Notes: generated from the sequence alone by a model not told the origin. Counted from the first letter of the stretch, positions 51,749-63,098 are shown. The stretch: DNA of 64,000 bases from Saitoella complicata NRRL Y-17804 (GCF_001661265.1 NW_017567007.1:1-64000); one strand, 5' to 3'. Numbers and translations are program-made.

Positions 51749-54700
51749 CTTCGTCTTCGTCCTTTTCGTCCAAGCAGTGGACAGCTACCAGAGCTGTTAA
51801 AATCGTAACGAATGTGTATGCTTATAAGGAAGGAAAATGTCGAAGTGAACCGGCCCGAAGGGTGTCGAGTTTTGTTGACCCTTAAAAAGCTCCCGGTCGT
51901 TGTCGTGGTGTACTTCTAGCGAACCAACGTCGTTGAAAGTGGTGAAAAGAGAGAGTGACCAAGTCGTGTCACAGTTGGTAACCAGGTTCAGATTGCAATT
52001 GCAACGGATTCAGCCGGGCCGTCTATAGTACCTGTACGTGTGAGTAGGCGACTTTGAAAGACATTCGACAAGGTTCACCCCTTCCCGGGCTGGCGTTTCA
52101 TTGCACGTATCTATAATATAAGGGTACGACAAGGCTGGGCGGTACATGGGAGGCTGTCTGGCGGGGGTCCGTTTCAAGCTGGGAGCTCCTTTGTGTACGA
52201 GTCTACGTTTCAGGGCGCGCGCATCACCAGCTCCCTTTGTTCTGACTGTTACCGGATTAGGAAGTGTAATTGACCTTCACCTCAAGAACCTTTAAACTCG
52301 TCCAAAACCTGCTCCAAATGACGCCCAATCACTCGAAATACCTCGACTCGAAGATGCTTGTGACCCAAGGGCCCTCTTGATGTTGCGTTACCCGAGAGGC
52401 CCGTGCCGCGTGGCTCGGCACTCTATTCACGACCAAGTGGGACGGCACTGACATAACTCAATATCCGCCTGTTTGTGGTTGTGGTTTTGGCTTGCATCGA
52501 TTTACATTCCTGGGCGAACAGTAGAGGGTGGATGGACCGCTTGCTGCGAATTGCCGAGATTGGGTGTCGGAGGTGCTTGTTGCTTAAAATAGCGACGACG
52601 TTGAGGGATGTGTGATGACGTGAATTCTGCGAGGAAGTTCTGAGAGGGAAGGTGTCAAGGGCAGCGTCCAAATGCCATGGATTGCCTTGCCTGATCTCCT
52701 GCCGCTTCTTCCTCAACCTTATAAACGCGGCTCACACGGCTCGGCCAACGAGTGCCCCGCCTTGGCTGATCATAAACTTGGCATGTGAAGGTCATCTCCT
52801 CTCCTCGACACTCGCGGCTCACCACTGGTCACTCATTCCTCCAAGACCTCAAAGCTTGCTCAACGGCAGACTTATCAGCAATATGAGCAGATCACAACCG
52901 TCTTAACCCGCCGTTACCGCTCGGCCCGCAGCGGAAAGCCCGGGTACGAAGCGCTCGGCAAGCAGTACCGCACCATGACCTCATATCAACTTCAATTCAC
53001 GACCTCAACCTTCGGATCGGTCCTTTCAATGTTTGGGTATGGGGAGAGTGAGAGATCTTGGTAGCCCTCGGCAGGTTTGTCAAGGTGACGGCTCAGAGCT
53101 GGGCCGCAGCTGGTGGTGGTCGTTGATCCTTAAATATGTTGACGTGGTCCTTAGGATGTGCTGATGTGTTAGCCTTGAGCTCCCCAACAATCGTGCTCTT
53201 GGACAGCGCGCCAAGTCTTAACGTTATCGGCACTTAGCATCAGCTGGGTGGGTATCGGAGGTTTGGGATGCATGGCATCAACCCCGATTTCTTCCGAGTA
53301 GCTGCCTTGACCATGGACGAGATATCCCTAGCCGGTACAATCTCGTGGTTGAACCCTTTCTGACAGCTACAGGTTCCTGTGGCATCGGCCAAGAAACTAC
53401 TCACTCCACACGTCCTTCCGTTCCACATGCTCCAAGCTCCAAGCCCCAAGACTGCTCGTCAAACCGGAAATGTTCGTGTACAAGCCCTTTCCGTAATTTT
53501 GAGCATCGTCCAGAAACAGTGCTTTCTTGAGGAAGGGCTGCAGGTCATCATCGGCGTAGGCTTAGTGCTAGTGTGATTTGCAATATATGTTCCCACGACC
53601 TCGCCGTCAAATGGACGGTTCTCGCGAAAACAACCTCGAAAAATCTCAAGAAACTGAAGAGATGTGAAGTCACATATGCGCCGATGCATCAACTACAGTA
53701 CGGCTGACCTCGTAATGATCATTACCCCCGGACCACCATGTGCAATTGGACGGTATCACTTGTTTTCCAGACGCGGCCCATTGCTGGAGTAGGAAGCGGC
53801 AGAAGTGTGAATCCTGAGATTGCATCAGAAGGGTCGTAGAGTTAGAAAGTGCACGAAATCGTGTTCGAGAGTCGGGTCATGACAACGTACAGTCCAGGAG
53901 GACGAGTCCGCGATTGACATTGCTGACGGCGTGTCTTTGGTACGGCCATATAAAGCGAGCATTACTTCTGCGAACCGGATAGAAATGGATTTGGACATCG
54001 AAAAATTGGAGAACCAGCCTCAATATCAATAGAAAGCATGCCAACATCATTCAAAACGCTTTGTTTGGAGATCAAAGCCATTCAACCACAAGATTCGTTT
54101 GTGAGTGTCAAACACCGCTCAAATATATACATGCAGGGTAGCACATGAAGCAGTGAGCGCGTGAATCAGATATCATGATTCAAGAGGAACACGAGGAACT
54201 GCTCCAAATCTTGTTTCATCATATCCAGCTCGCGAGGAGAAGTTCGACGGGAATGGTTTTCACGGGGCTAGGACTGGCGTTGTGGTCGCAATCGACCACG
54301 TCCTTTTGTGACAGCGACGTCAAAGTCACGTTCCAAAGCAGAAAAATCCCAGGTGCAACCTCAGTCACCCCTCTAAAGAATGCTATTACTTATCGAATAT
54401 CGCGTATGTTTCCAAATCACGTTTTCCGAAACAACGCGAAAACAAAATGTGCCCTACGCAACTCGAACGTTGACCAGCGGCAGTCTAGCGTGGGTTGTTT
54501 ATAGCCAGATGTCATCCCTGGCGTTGGTCACGCTGCACCAGAGAGTTGGGTCACTGCACTTACTTATTTTCTTGAATGGTAGGGCCGGAAAGTTACCTTC
54601 GCAGAGAGCATCTGACCGACACAGCCTTAACATGTGTACATTTACGTGGGGCGTAGGCCAGCGTGCGGGGTGTAACGTCGATAAATTTGTCACCTCAAAA

Positions 54701-54771
54701 AAAAGCAGTTGCAATTGATCCGTCCTTTAAATTCAGCATTCCAACTCTCACAGCAAAATTGGTTTTGAATC
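51749..54771. other. Three-kilobase gene-free region upstream of glucan synthase
   Basis: No frame here has recognisable content; the longest are about 110 codons and lack codon bias. The left part is the promoter of the leftward glucan synthase gene. The right part, from about 54000, precedes the next plus-strand gene and includes one copy of a short repeat at 54434-54487. I see no transposon and no RNA gene. It is the largest gap in the window. Confidence 0.5.
54434..54487. repeat. Short direct repeat, left copy
   Basis: About 54 bases that align, with small gaps, to 56701-56750 in the same orientation. Shared blocks are CGCAACTCGAAC and CGGCAG-TCTA. On the minus strand each copy has GTTCGAGTT, similar to a polymerase III B box, followed about 15 bases later by TTTTG. 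No full cloverleaf could be folded by eye. Confidence 0.45.
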
Positions 54772-56505
54772 ATGACTACTATTGCCGGGGGAAATGGCGA
54801 AAAGCCGCCCAACAACCCTGGAAATAAGAATGCTGCTGATGGTGCCGGAACCAGCCAAGGTGTTCGCCAGAACAAGCGAGATTGCAGACGGCAGACGCAG
54901 AATCACGCTAGTAGGACTGGGGCGACTGCTTCTGTGTCGTCCGCAGGCAGCACAGCCGCCCCAGCTGCGATCAATCTGGCTGCGAGGGAAGGGCTGTCCA
55001 ATACTGTTGCTGGCCCTGTCATGAAATCGTGGTCCAGCATTGCAAGCTCGCATACGCCAGACATTGAACCGGAGCCGGATACGGAGAATGATTGCACAGT
55101 TCTAGGGTCGTACAACTGGTTCGAGAAGTCTAAGTGGTATAACGAAGCTCCAACAATCTGCGTTCCCGGTGAATTTGCGCATGTGTTTTGGTACGAGAAA
55201 TACGCTAACAATTATACGCTAAGCTTCGCCCCGATATATCATCGAAAGACGCCACAGGAATTGCGGTTCCTGCCAAAAGACGACAAGGAAGAGCATCACG
55301 TTGATATCAACCGAGCGCATTCTTCGTTATCACCCCTGGAGCCACTGTTCCGGTCAGTTGCCCAATGTACACCTGCATTTAGGTTCGATCAGGTGGATGT
55401 TGTTACCCATCGTAATAATCTGCAAAAAATACTCAGCCCAAACAAGAATCATCGAAAATATCGCATCTACATTGAGCTAGTAGGACGGACGCTGTTGTGT
55501 GAACGATGGGACGGCAGGGTCACTGGCGCTGGAAAGGGATATGGTCACGCTTTCGAGAAGCGTGTTACACGAGGGTTGCCTGAAGCGGAATCATATCACC
55601 GGGTTATCACGTACAATTGCGGCGGCCTCAAGATGGTGGTCCGCACCGAAGTGGATGCTGTCAACCCTGATCCAAACGTTCCTGACACCACTCCTATCTT
55701 ACCCACGACCACCGCCCTTGGATTTGAAGGCACGACTCTTCAGTGCCTAGCATCGGACAATGCTATTCCTCAGCAAAGTCGTGTTGCCGAGTTAAAGTGC
55801 TTTTACGATAGAAACCCTTGGGAAGCGAGAGACACACTGCAATGCGTGCTGGGTCGAGTCCCCACCGGCTATTGTGCGAGACATCTATCAAGTCGCATGG
55901 GGGAGAACTTTATGGCTGATATTCAGAGGATTGACGAACATCATTTCAGTGCGATGGACTTCATTGATCCGGTGATTGGGTCGCAGTTACGCAACTTCTT
56001 CGGCGCAATTAGGAAAGTGATGGCCAAGAGGGGAGTCAGCAAGACCGTACTGATTGGCGATTTGAAGGCAGGGATTCAGCTACACCCGATGGGACGGGAT
56101 AGGCGGGCAGCGCTTCCCGGGTCTTTAGTGGCAAGGATGTTGGAAACTCCCTCCAAGCCAGAAGACAAGAAGAATGGGAAGGCGACGGAAGTAGACGTCT
56201 CCACCGACAAAACTAACAAGGTTCCTTGTTCTGGGACGCCAAAACCTCAGCAGACGAAGGTGGCGAACGAGCCTGTAACATCTTCGGGAGGCAAATCCAA
56301 TTCGCGAACCCCGTCAAAGAGGAAAGCTGAGGGTGAGGCCGACGAAGAAGCCCCGGAGAGCAAGAAGGCAAAGACAGGGGACGATGACGATGATAAGATC
56401 GAGGAGAAGCAGTGCACCAGAACCGTGAAGATGACCCGTTTTAAGAACAATCGTGAGGTTCATGAATGGGAGGAAAGGGGGAAAAAAGAGGTCTGGAGAA
56501 AGTGA
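54772..56505 (+). CDS. Unnamed fungal family protein, possible PD-(D/E)XK-like fold
   Basis: A 577-residue single-exon protein. I recognise the layout of an expanded fungal family often mislabelled geranylgeranyl pyrophosphate synthetase: GSYNWFE near residue 112, an acid region, SPLEPLFRSV near 188, VDVVTHRNNLQKIL, YGHAFEKRV and YHRVITYNCGGLKMVVRTEVD. Glu293 and Asp295 in RTEVD and Glu340-Leu-Lys342 in VAELKCF give an E-x-D...E-x-K pattern like that of PD-(D/E)XK nucleases and the Rai1/DXO decapping group; this link is my inference. The C-terminal 130 residues are disordered and basic with likely nuclear signals (PSKRKAEG, ESKKAKTG). A true prenyltransferase is unlikely, since no DDxxD motif is seen. 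A decayed tandem paralogue follows at 58148-59362, and short repeats flank the gene. Function is unknown. Confidence 0.72.
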   Translation: MTTIAGGNGEKPPNNPGNKNAADGAGTSQGVRQNKRDCRRQTQNHASRTGATASVSSAGSTAAPAAINLAAREGLSNTVAGPVMKSWSSIASSHTPDIEPEPDTENDCTVLGSYNWFEKSKWYNEAPTICVPGEFAHVFWYEKYANNYTLSFAPIYHRKTPQELRFLPKDDKEEHHVDINRAHSSLSPLEPLFRSVAQCTPAFRFDQVDVVTHRNNLQKILSPNKNHRKYRIYIELVGRTLLCERWDGRVTGAGKGYGHAFEKRVTRGLPEAESYHRVITYNCGGLKMVVRTEVDAVNPDPNVPDTTPILPTTTALGFEGTTLQCLASDNAIPQQSRVAELKCFYDRNPWEARDTLQCVLGRVPTGYCARHLSSRMGENFMADIQRIDEHHFSAMDFIDPVIGSQLRNFFGAIRKVMAKRGVSKTVLIGDLKAGIQLHPMGRDRRAALPGSLVARMLETPSKPEDKKNGKATEVDVSTDKTNKVPCSGTPKPQQTKVANEPVTSSGGKSNSRTPSKRKAEGEADEEAPESKKAKTGDDDDDKIEEKQCTRTVKMTRFKNNREVHEWEERGKKEVWRK

Positions 56506-58147
56506 GAAGGTTGTGGAGGAGAAGGTTGATGATGGTTTATGTTTGGCGTTCCGCTCGAACGGAACGTTTACCACTCGCTGCAAGTGGTACGGGAAACAAA
56601 CAAGGTTTCAATGTCCAAAATCAAGGATGTTCTTTTTAATGATCATTATCCTTTCTTTATTCCAAGTTGAACATCTATCACTTAATCACAAGCCTCTAAA
56701 ACGCACGAAACCAAAAGTGCGTATCGCAACTCGAACCAACGGCAGATCTAATGGTTGCGAGCGACTTACGTGGTACAACACCCTTTTCGGGGTATGATAA
56801 CTTTAGTCCATGCTTCATTCCGCCGCAATATAGAAGGTGGACATGGCACACAGCTTCCACCTTGATTGTTGGGGCAGAAACGGACAGTTACGTATACCTA
56901 AAGGACACTAGCGTACTCATTTGGGCCGGCGCAAGAATGTATGGTTATGGCAAAATGAATGAGCGACGCCGGGAACTCTGAAAGGTGTTTACATGATATT
57001 AGATTCCATAATTGATACTCAATGTTGACGAAATGCCATACCACACAAACATATTTGTAGCGCCGTGAAGCGAGGAAGATGGTCCTCAAGACGATCTAAT
57101 CCAGCCCCTACAGCTTCCGTGCAGCTGCGTCCAGGGCGAGTTACGAATACACCAGTTGAATTGACGCAACCTGCACTGAGGTAGACAAGAAGATGGGTGA
57201 TCCGTTAAGATAGAGACGATTCGTTGGTGTAGCTCGGCCTGCTGGTATCCGGGATTCAGAGCCATGAAGCTTTCGTTGATATCGACACCGGACATGCGGA
57301 ACAACGGTGCCGGTGACAGAAGCAGAAACCTGGATTCATTGTCGCTGTGACAGACTGTTAGGCAATACTAGTACTCTCCATGGTTCGATTCTGTACCGGC
57401 TTGCTCCCTCTTACCTTATCGACCTTTCCAACCACCCATACGAGCTTGAGAATCCCACGGGTTGTCGTGAAGCCGTCATGTCAATTGAATCTCATCATCA
57501 AGTTTTATATTTGAGGCATTTGGAGCCCAATTAGACTGACCCGAACGGTGTTGATCCAGTAGTTGTAGTTCTTACCTTGTAACTCACCCTCGCTGCTCCA
57601 ACTACACGGCTGTGTCAAGCATCACTCATATGGATACACCTGCTGGAAAGCAGGTGTCCGTCGGCAACGAATCGGCGACACCTACAACTCCCAGTCTTGC
57701 AACGCTGTTATATATAGGCTTCGACCACCATCAGCATCTCCTGGTCTCCTACACGAAGCCTGACTGCTTTTTCGAAAAACGAAAAAACGAAAAAACAAAA
57801 GATGGGGGTCGGTTCGGAACCAGTGGAAGTCCCGGACCTATAGACATTCTGCATATGGCATGTCATCTCGCCTCATAGGTTAACCACTGCCCTAGAGGAG
57901 CCTGATACGCTGTTTGTATGAGAAATGACTGGCTCATAAAGACCGGGGAGTTACCTAGAACGGACTAGCGTGCACGGTTTGAACACCATGAGAAGCAAGT
58001 GCAGGTGTGCTCGTGACTGGTGAAGGCGGGATTGTCATGGACATGGGTCATCAGCCTTGGCCAGACGGACCTCTGGAAGGTCAATTCACCATCGCACCTT
58101 TGATCCAGCGACCATTTCGACAACATTGAAACCCATAAGAACACACT
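56506..58147. other. Spacer between the two paralogues
   Basis: About 1.6 kb with no accepted gene. It holds the second copy of a short repeat near 56701-56750. Short frames at 57086-57304 (-) and 57612-57878 (+) have no recognisable content. The first contains SGVDINESFMALNPGYQQAE, which looks protein-like but could not be extended. Confidence 0.4.
56701..56750. repeat. Short direct repeat, right copy
   Basis: Partner of 54434-54487, same orientation, about 200 bases after the stop of the unnamed-family gene. It begins ACGCACGAAACC and holds CGCAACTCGAAC. It also starts a perfect 7-base inverted repeat, TCGCAAC with GTTGCGA about 23 bases on. Confidence 0.45.
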
Positions 58148-59362
58148 ATGTCTCACAACGAAGAAGTAAACAGGGCGAGGATTCGACAATCCACCAGACA
58201 CGGAAGAAATCTCAAGTTTGAGAAAACTGCTGCCTCTGTCCCCGATTTGAGCAACCTGGTGAACTTGGCACAACGAGAGAAAGTGACCAATGTCCATGGC
58301 TAAATGATGAAGTCGTGGGCCGACATCGAGAGTTTGAGCTCGCCGCTGGTTCAGTCAAAGTCGAGAGGACTGTACAGTTGTAGGGTCGTACAATTGGATT
58401 GAAGAAGTGAGTTGTGACCAGGAATATCCTACGATCTGTGTTCCAGGTACGTCCATGGATGACAGCATAAGACAATCGCCAACTGATCACGTTGTCAAGG
58501 ATTCGCGCCGATCTACAAGTTAAACGGCACGCCGGAGGCCCTCCACCTCGACAAATACTATGGAGAGTTTTATGTCGATGTCAAGCGCCCGTTTTCCCGA
58601 ATCGCCCCTTGAACCACTCTTCAGGTCCGTAGCTCACGTGAAGCCGACGTTCAAATTCGACGAGGTCGATGTCGTCACCGACCAGAACAGCCTATCATGT
58701 TGACGCCGTGGTCCCAGCTGACCTAACTAAGGCCGTTCCCGATTGGACCGGCCGAATTACCCACGACCGCTCCGCAAGAATTCGCCGACTCCTACCTGCG
58801 CTGCTTGACCTGCACAAACCCAATTCCTGCCTAAGAAGGCCGGTGTTGCCTGCGTCGGTTATGGCCGGGATGTGGACGGCGCTTGAGGTTGCACGAGATG
58901 GGGCAGTGGCTGAGGATTTGGCGAGAGAGTATGTGGAGCACGACGAGATGGATGAGGAAAGCGAGGATTTGAAATCTGAGGAGGGTGGGGATACTGATGA
59001 CAAGCCCAATAAAGAGAAAAGCGAGCCAGGAAGTGAGGGAATATGTGAAAGAGCTTGGAAAGGTGGTCCAGAAGGAAGCTGGGAAAAAGGAGGAGGAAGT
59101 TAGTGCAACCGTTTCACTAGATGCTAGTCCTGCGCGTGAAGTTGATTCCAAGGTGTCGGGGAAGGGCAAGAAGGGCAAGAGCTCGGCGAAACAAGATGAA
59201 CCGGAAGGATCTGTGCCTTCGAAGAGAAAGGCGGAGAACAGGGACATCGAGCAGCCCCAGACCAAGAAGTCGTCCAAGGAGCCCGAGCTGGAACGATACA
59301 CCAGGACGCGCACGAAGAAGACTGAGGAAGTGATCAAGGGAAAAGAGATTTCGAGAATGTGA
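58148..59362 (+). pseudogene. Decayed tandem paralogue of the unnamed-family gene
   Basis: Sequence blocks in the same order as the gene at 54772 show common origin: a start MSHNEEVNRARIRQ, VNLAQREKVTN (compare INLAAREGLSN), MMKSWADIESLSSP (compare VMKSWSSIASSH), a GRVVQLD-type remnant of the GSYNWFE block, and the DNA for SPLEPLFRSVA and FDEVDVVTD. A stop codon follows the VHG before MMKSWAD, and frame changes occur between later blocks. The central part that would hold the E-x-D and E-x-K residues is deleted. The basic, Lys/Glu-rich tail survives as an open frame at 58985-59362 with PSKRKAENRD, like the tail of the intact copy. It is clearly not functional as a whole; the tail frame alone is not taken as a gene. 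Confidence 0.75.
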
Positions 59363-59610
59363 GATGGCCGTGGAGGAGAGGAGGAGGGTTAAGCCTGGGA
59401 ATCGTCCCTAGGCGTCCCTGGTTGAAGCATCGGTAATAATGAACTTATGATTAAAGTACTTGGTTATCTAATATCATGCCTTTGCCAAACATACTCTGAG
59501 TTGAAGGAAGTCGAGCCCAATCCCGCGTCACGTGCGAAAGTTTCCACCACCACCGGCACCGTGCCCTAGGTCTAACCCTCCACACAGACCCTACGATAAG
59601 CCGATAAGGC
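59363..59610 (+). promoter_or_regulatory. Promoter region of the Tbf1-like gene
   Basis: Short intergenic region. It contains CACGTG (59529-59534), the core of bHLH sites, and CCCTAGGTCTAACCCT at 59564-59579, two imperfect telomere-like units about 30 bases before the ATG. Confidence 0.45.
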
Positions 59611-62600
59611 ATGGGTAAGCCCTAATACTCCCCCCATGCGATACACAAACCTTATTCATTCCTTCAGACGGTGCCGTAGCAGATCCCTCGAGCAATCAGC
59701 ATGGCCTGCTGCCTCTGCACCACGTCGAGCATGCCGTCGCGGGATTGGACAATGGAAGTGAACAACAACCTGACGGAGGAGAGGGACGGGATGGGCATGT
59801 GTCGGAAGTTGAGGAAGGTGTGGACGGTACGCCGTTCTCGATACCGGAGTTTGGGGAGTCAATTCCGCCGGATCAGCAACCCGAGCAACAACACACACCT
59901 CCAACATCCGTAGACCCTTCCCGGAAGCGAAGTCGTGACGAGATGTCGCAATCGCAACAAGCGGAAGGAACAGGTGCTGATCATGCTGATCTCGGTTTCC
60001 CTATACCTGACGGAAGTGGGGACGGAGAGCCGGATGGCAAGAAGCAGCATCTCGACCTTGACACTATGGATCACGAAGCTTTCGCACGGAGCTTGGAGAG
60101 CCATAATGCTGGTCATGAGGTTCTACAACACGGAAATGCTGAGCATACAATGCCAGACCTGACCTCGCATGGGGATGTACATATTCCCTTTGATCCTGCC
60201 CAGGGACATGCGGATCCGAGTCGGCTCTTGGGCTTGACATTACATCCGCCGGACTTCTCACTGCCCGATTTCTCTGTCGCTATCGCGTTAAGGATCGAGA
60301 ACTTGGATGTCATGGATGCGCTCGCTACACGAATACTGGGGGTATTGGCTAAGGGGCCGTATCAGGAGACGCTCAACATCGTGACTCGACTCGACACGTT
60401 AGACTCGCAAGCATATCGCGTTCTCGTGTCTGCTTTTACGTCATTGAAGAAGCTATACTCCGAGGAAGCTTTCTTCAATGCTGATCTTCTTGGATTGATT
60501 GATCCTGAGCAGCGGGGTGTCGTGAGAAAAACCAATCTGGCGACTTTCGTTAGTAGTGTGTTCGGCAGTACGGAGGTTGGGTTCTTTCATTTGAATGAGC
60601 ATTTCTTGGATGTGTTTGTTCCGGACGGTGGGAGGTTGTTGAAGCCTCAGGGACAGCTATTCCTGGATTTGAAGACTCAGGCGTATATTAGTGCGATGAC
60701 GCAAGCCGAGCGACCTCAGCACGAGATCATTGAGGAATTGTTCCCTAGTATTCTCCCTCAGCTCTTGGTTGCCCGACATCCCCATTCGTCCAAGAATTTG
60801 TCGCAATCGGAGACCGACTTCATCAATAAGGCGCAGCAACGCCGCGAAGTTCTTGAGCAGACTACATCACCGGAAGGCCTTGCTGTCCTCGGTGAGAAAT
60901 ATGTATGGCAGGGCTTTTTGAAGGATGTCGCCGAATATGTTGCCAAGAATCACGAATCTATTGTTGGTGTGGGCGGTCGTAAGAGGCGAGCAGGGATGAA
61001 CGGGACGGCGAAAGAGCCGCAGATGCCGAAGCCGAGTCGAAGGGTTCAGGTTATTCCAGGATACCCAGCCCAACATCATTGGCAAGGTGCGGACGGTACT
61101 GTTGTTGGAGTGCCGGTGGTTCACCACGAACCCGCTCTACACCAATACCAGGTCCAGCATGTCCAGCTTGCGCAAGACCCGAACATCCAGTACCAGCTCC
61201 CACTGCCGCACTTGGTACAGCACCAACATTTACAGGCAGCCGTTCAGCAACACGTCGTACCTCCGCCGCCCATGTTCGTCCATGAGCAGACGGCAGCGAC
61301 GACGTTGTCTGTTGTTTCTGCAATTTCCGAGGGGCAGCATCAGCCGAGTGTGCCGCCTCAGGAGCAGCAGCAGTATCAGCAAGTTGAGCAACAGACTGTT
61401 GACAACCATGTTCAACCTCAGCCGCAGCCTGAACAAAGCATGCCGCCGCCGTCAGGGCATGGCGAACCACAAGTGCAGCAAGCCACTGTGGAACCTACAC
61501 CGCAGCCACATGTTGTACAAGCTCCTGAGCAGCAGGTGCAACCCGAGCCCGCTCACCCCCACGTTCAGGTGCAGGAGCCTACTCCGCAAGCCGTACCTCC
61601 ACCTCCCGCACCAGAACAAGGACATCCCCATCCCGAACCCCTTCATCATCCTCAACCACAAGAAGAGCATGCTCAAATGCAAGTTCGGCTGCCCTTTCCA
61701 GGGGAACACCAGCAGCAGCAACAGATGCCAGTTCAGTCTCAGCTCGTTTCTCACGAAGCGACGCCGGCAGCTACACCTGCACCACCCCCAGCTGCTCTGC
61801 CGGTTCAATTACAGCAGCAAATGTCAAGGCCAATGGAAGCTCCTGGTACTCCTATGGCGCACACTCCTGCTCCCGGTATGCCGCAAGCAGGTACTCCTGC
61901 TCCTCCAACACCTATCAAGCCGGCATCGACGCCAGCTCCCGAACAGCCTGTCGCGCTCCACAAGATCGACCCCACTCTTAGTACGCAGCAGCAGTATGAA
62001 CGTGCTCGCGCTGCTGCACGGCCGAACCCGACTAGACGTGGTAAGCCGACGCAGCGAAGACATTGGTCGAAAGAGGAGGAAGATGCGTTGTTTGCTGGTT
62101 TGGATGCGTTGAAGGGACCGCACTGGAGTCAGATTTTGGCGTTGTATGGGCCTGGTGGGTCGATCTCCGAGGCGTTGAAGGACAGAACGCAGGTTCAGTT
62201 GAAGGATAAGGCGCGTAACCTGAAGCTCTGGTTCCTCAAGAACAACTTCGAAGTCCCACATTACTTGAAGTGCGTCACTGGTGATCTGAAACGAGGACGT
62301 GGGGAAAGCTTGGAAGCGGAGGAGGGTGAGGGTGTGGAAGGAAGTCCTGCGCCGAAGAAAGAGAAGAAAGCGAAGGGTAAAGGGAAAGCCGGACAAGAGG
62401 GCGAGGCGGCGGAGGAAGCTGCGCAGGAGGCACAGGATGTTAGGGATGCGCAGGACGCGAAGGAAGAGGATCTGGTTGCTCCAGTTGGCGGCAATGGGGA
62501 GTATGTTTCTACGAAGGCGGAGGATCTTGCACATGGGCATGCTGTGCAGCATATGAACGGTCAACCTGGTGTCGAGGGTCATGGACAACCGGCAGCACTT

Positions 62601-63098
62601 GATCATAACCTCATGCCACACGAGCCTACTCAACAACAGCAACTCGAACAGCAAGGCGACGCAATTCAATTGCAAGCGGTGCAAGAGTATGCCCAGCAAC
62701 TGGATCCTAACCATCAATACGACCCTAACATGCAGTACCACCACGACCCTACGCAAGACATGCAGATGAACTTTGGCGTGGATGGACAGGTTATGCACGG
62801 TTTCGAGCATCCCTACGTGGATTATACGCATCATCACCAGCAATTGGGTGTTGGTGGTGATGAAGGTGATAAATACAACCTGGAGAATATGGATCCGGCG
62901 TTGCAGGCTGCTGCGCAGGAGGTACATGAGCCTGTTGCGCATGTGGAGGTGATGCATCAAGAACATGGACATCATGAAGTGCAGGGTGGTGAAGTGCATC
63001 ACCCCGAGGAGTACGTTCACCACCATGAGCAGCAGGTGGAGGAGGTGCATCAGGAGGGTCATCTTCCGGTGCACGCGATTGACCCTAGCTTGCAGTGA
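59611..63098 (+). CDS. tbf1: TTAGGG-repeat-binding protein, Tbf1-like (TRF domain plus telobox Myb)
   Basis: The large frame from 59745 opens at a TTG. I propose a 4-base first coding exon, ATGG (59611-59614), a 53-nt intron (GTAAGC...TTCAG) and exon 2 from 59668, giving about 1144 residues beginning MDGAVADPSSNQHG. Residues about 195-430 resemble the TRF-homology dimerisation region of Tbf1/TRF proteins (FSVAIALRIENLDVMDALAT, AYISAMTQAERPQHEIIEEL). A long Pro/Gln/His-rich disordered region follows. One Myb repeat at about 793-855 has RRHWSKEEEDALFAGLDALK and the telobox signature VQLKDKARNLKLWFL (compare VDLKDKWRN). Lys/Arg- and Ala-rich, then His/Gln-rich segments close the protein. Tbf1 binds TTAGGG repeats at subtelomeres and gene promoters in yeasts, and TTAGGG is this organism's telomere unit. 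A perfect AGCCCTAA site lies in intron 1 (59618-59625). Confidence 0.85.
59618..59625. promoter_or_regulatory. Tbf1-type site AGCCCTAA in the first intron of the Tbf1-like gene
   Basis: The octamer AGCCCTAA matches the Tbf1 consensus ARCCCTAA known from yeasts. It overlaps the 5' end of the first intron, 7 bases after the ATG. A related TAACCCT lies 40 bases upstream. Occupancy is not shown. Confidence 0.4.

Noticed and set aside
54772-56505. Geranylgeranyl pyrophosphate synthase
   Set aside because: Similar fungal proteins carry this label, but no DDxxD prenyltransferase motif or helical prenyl-synthase pattern is visible.
56716-56790. tRNA gene on the minus strand near 56716-56790
   Set aside because: The B-box-like GTTCGAGTT and T-run are suggestive, but no acceptor or anticodon stem pairs properly.
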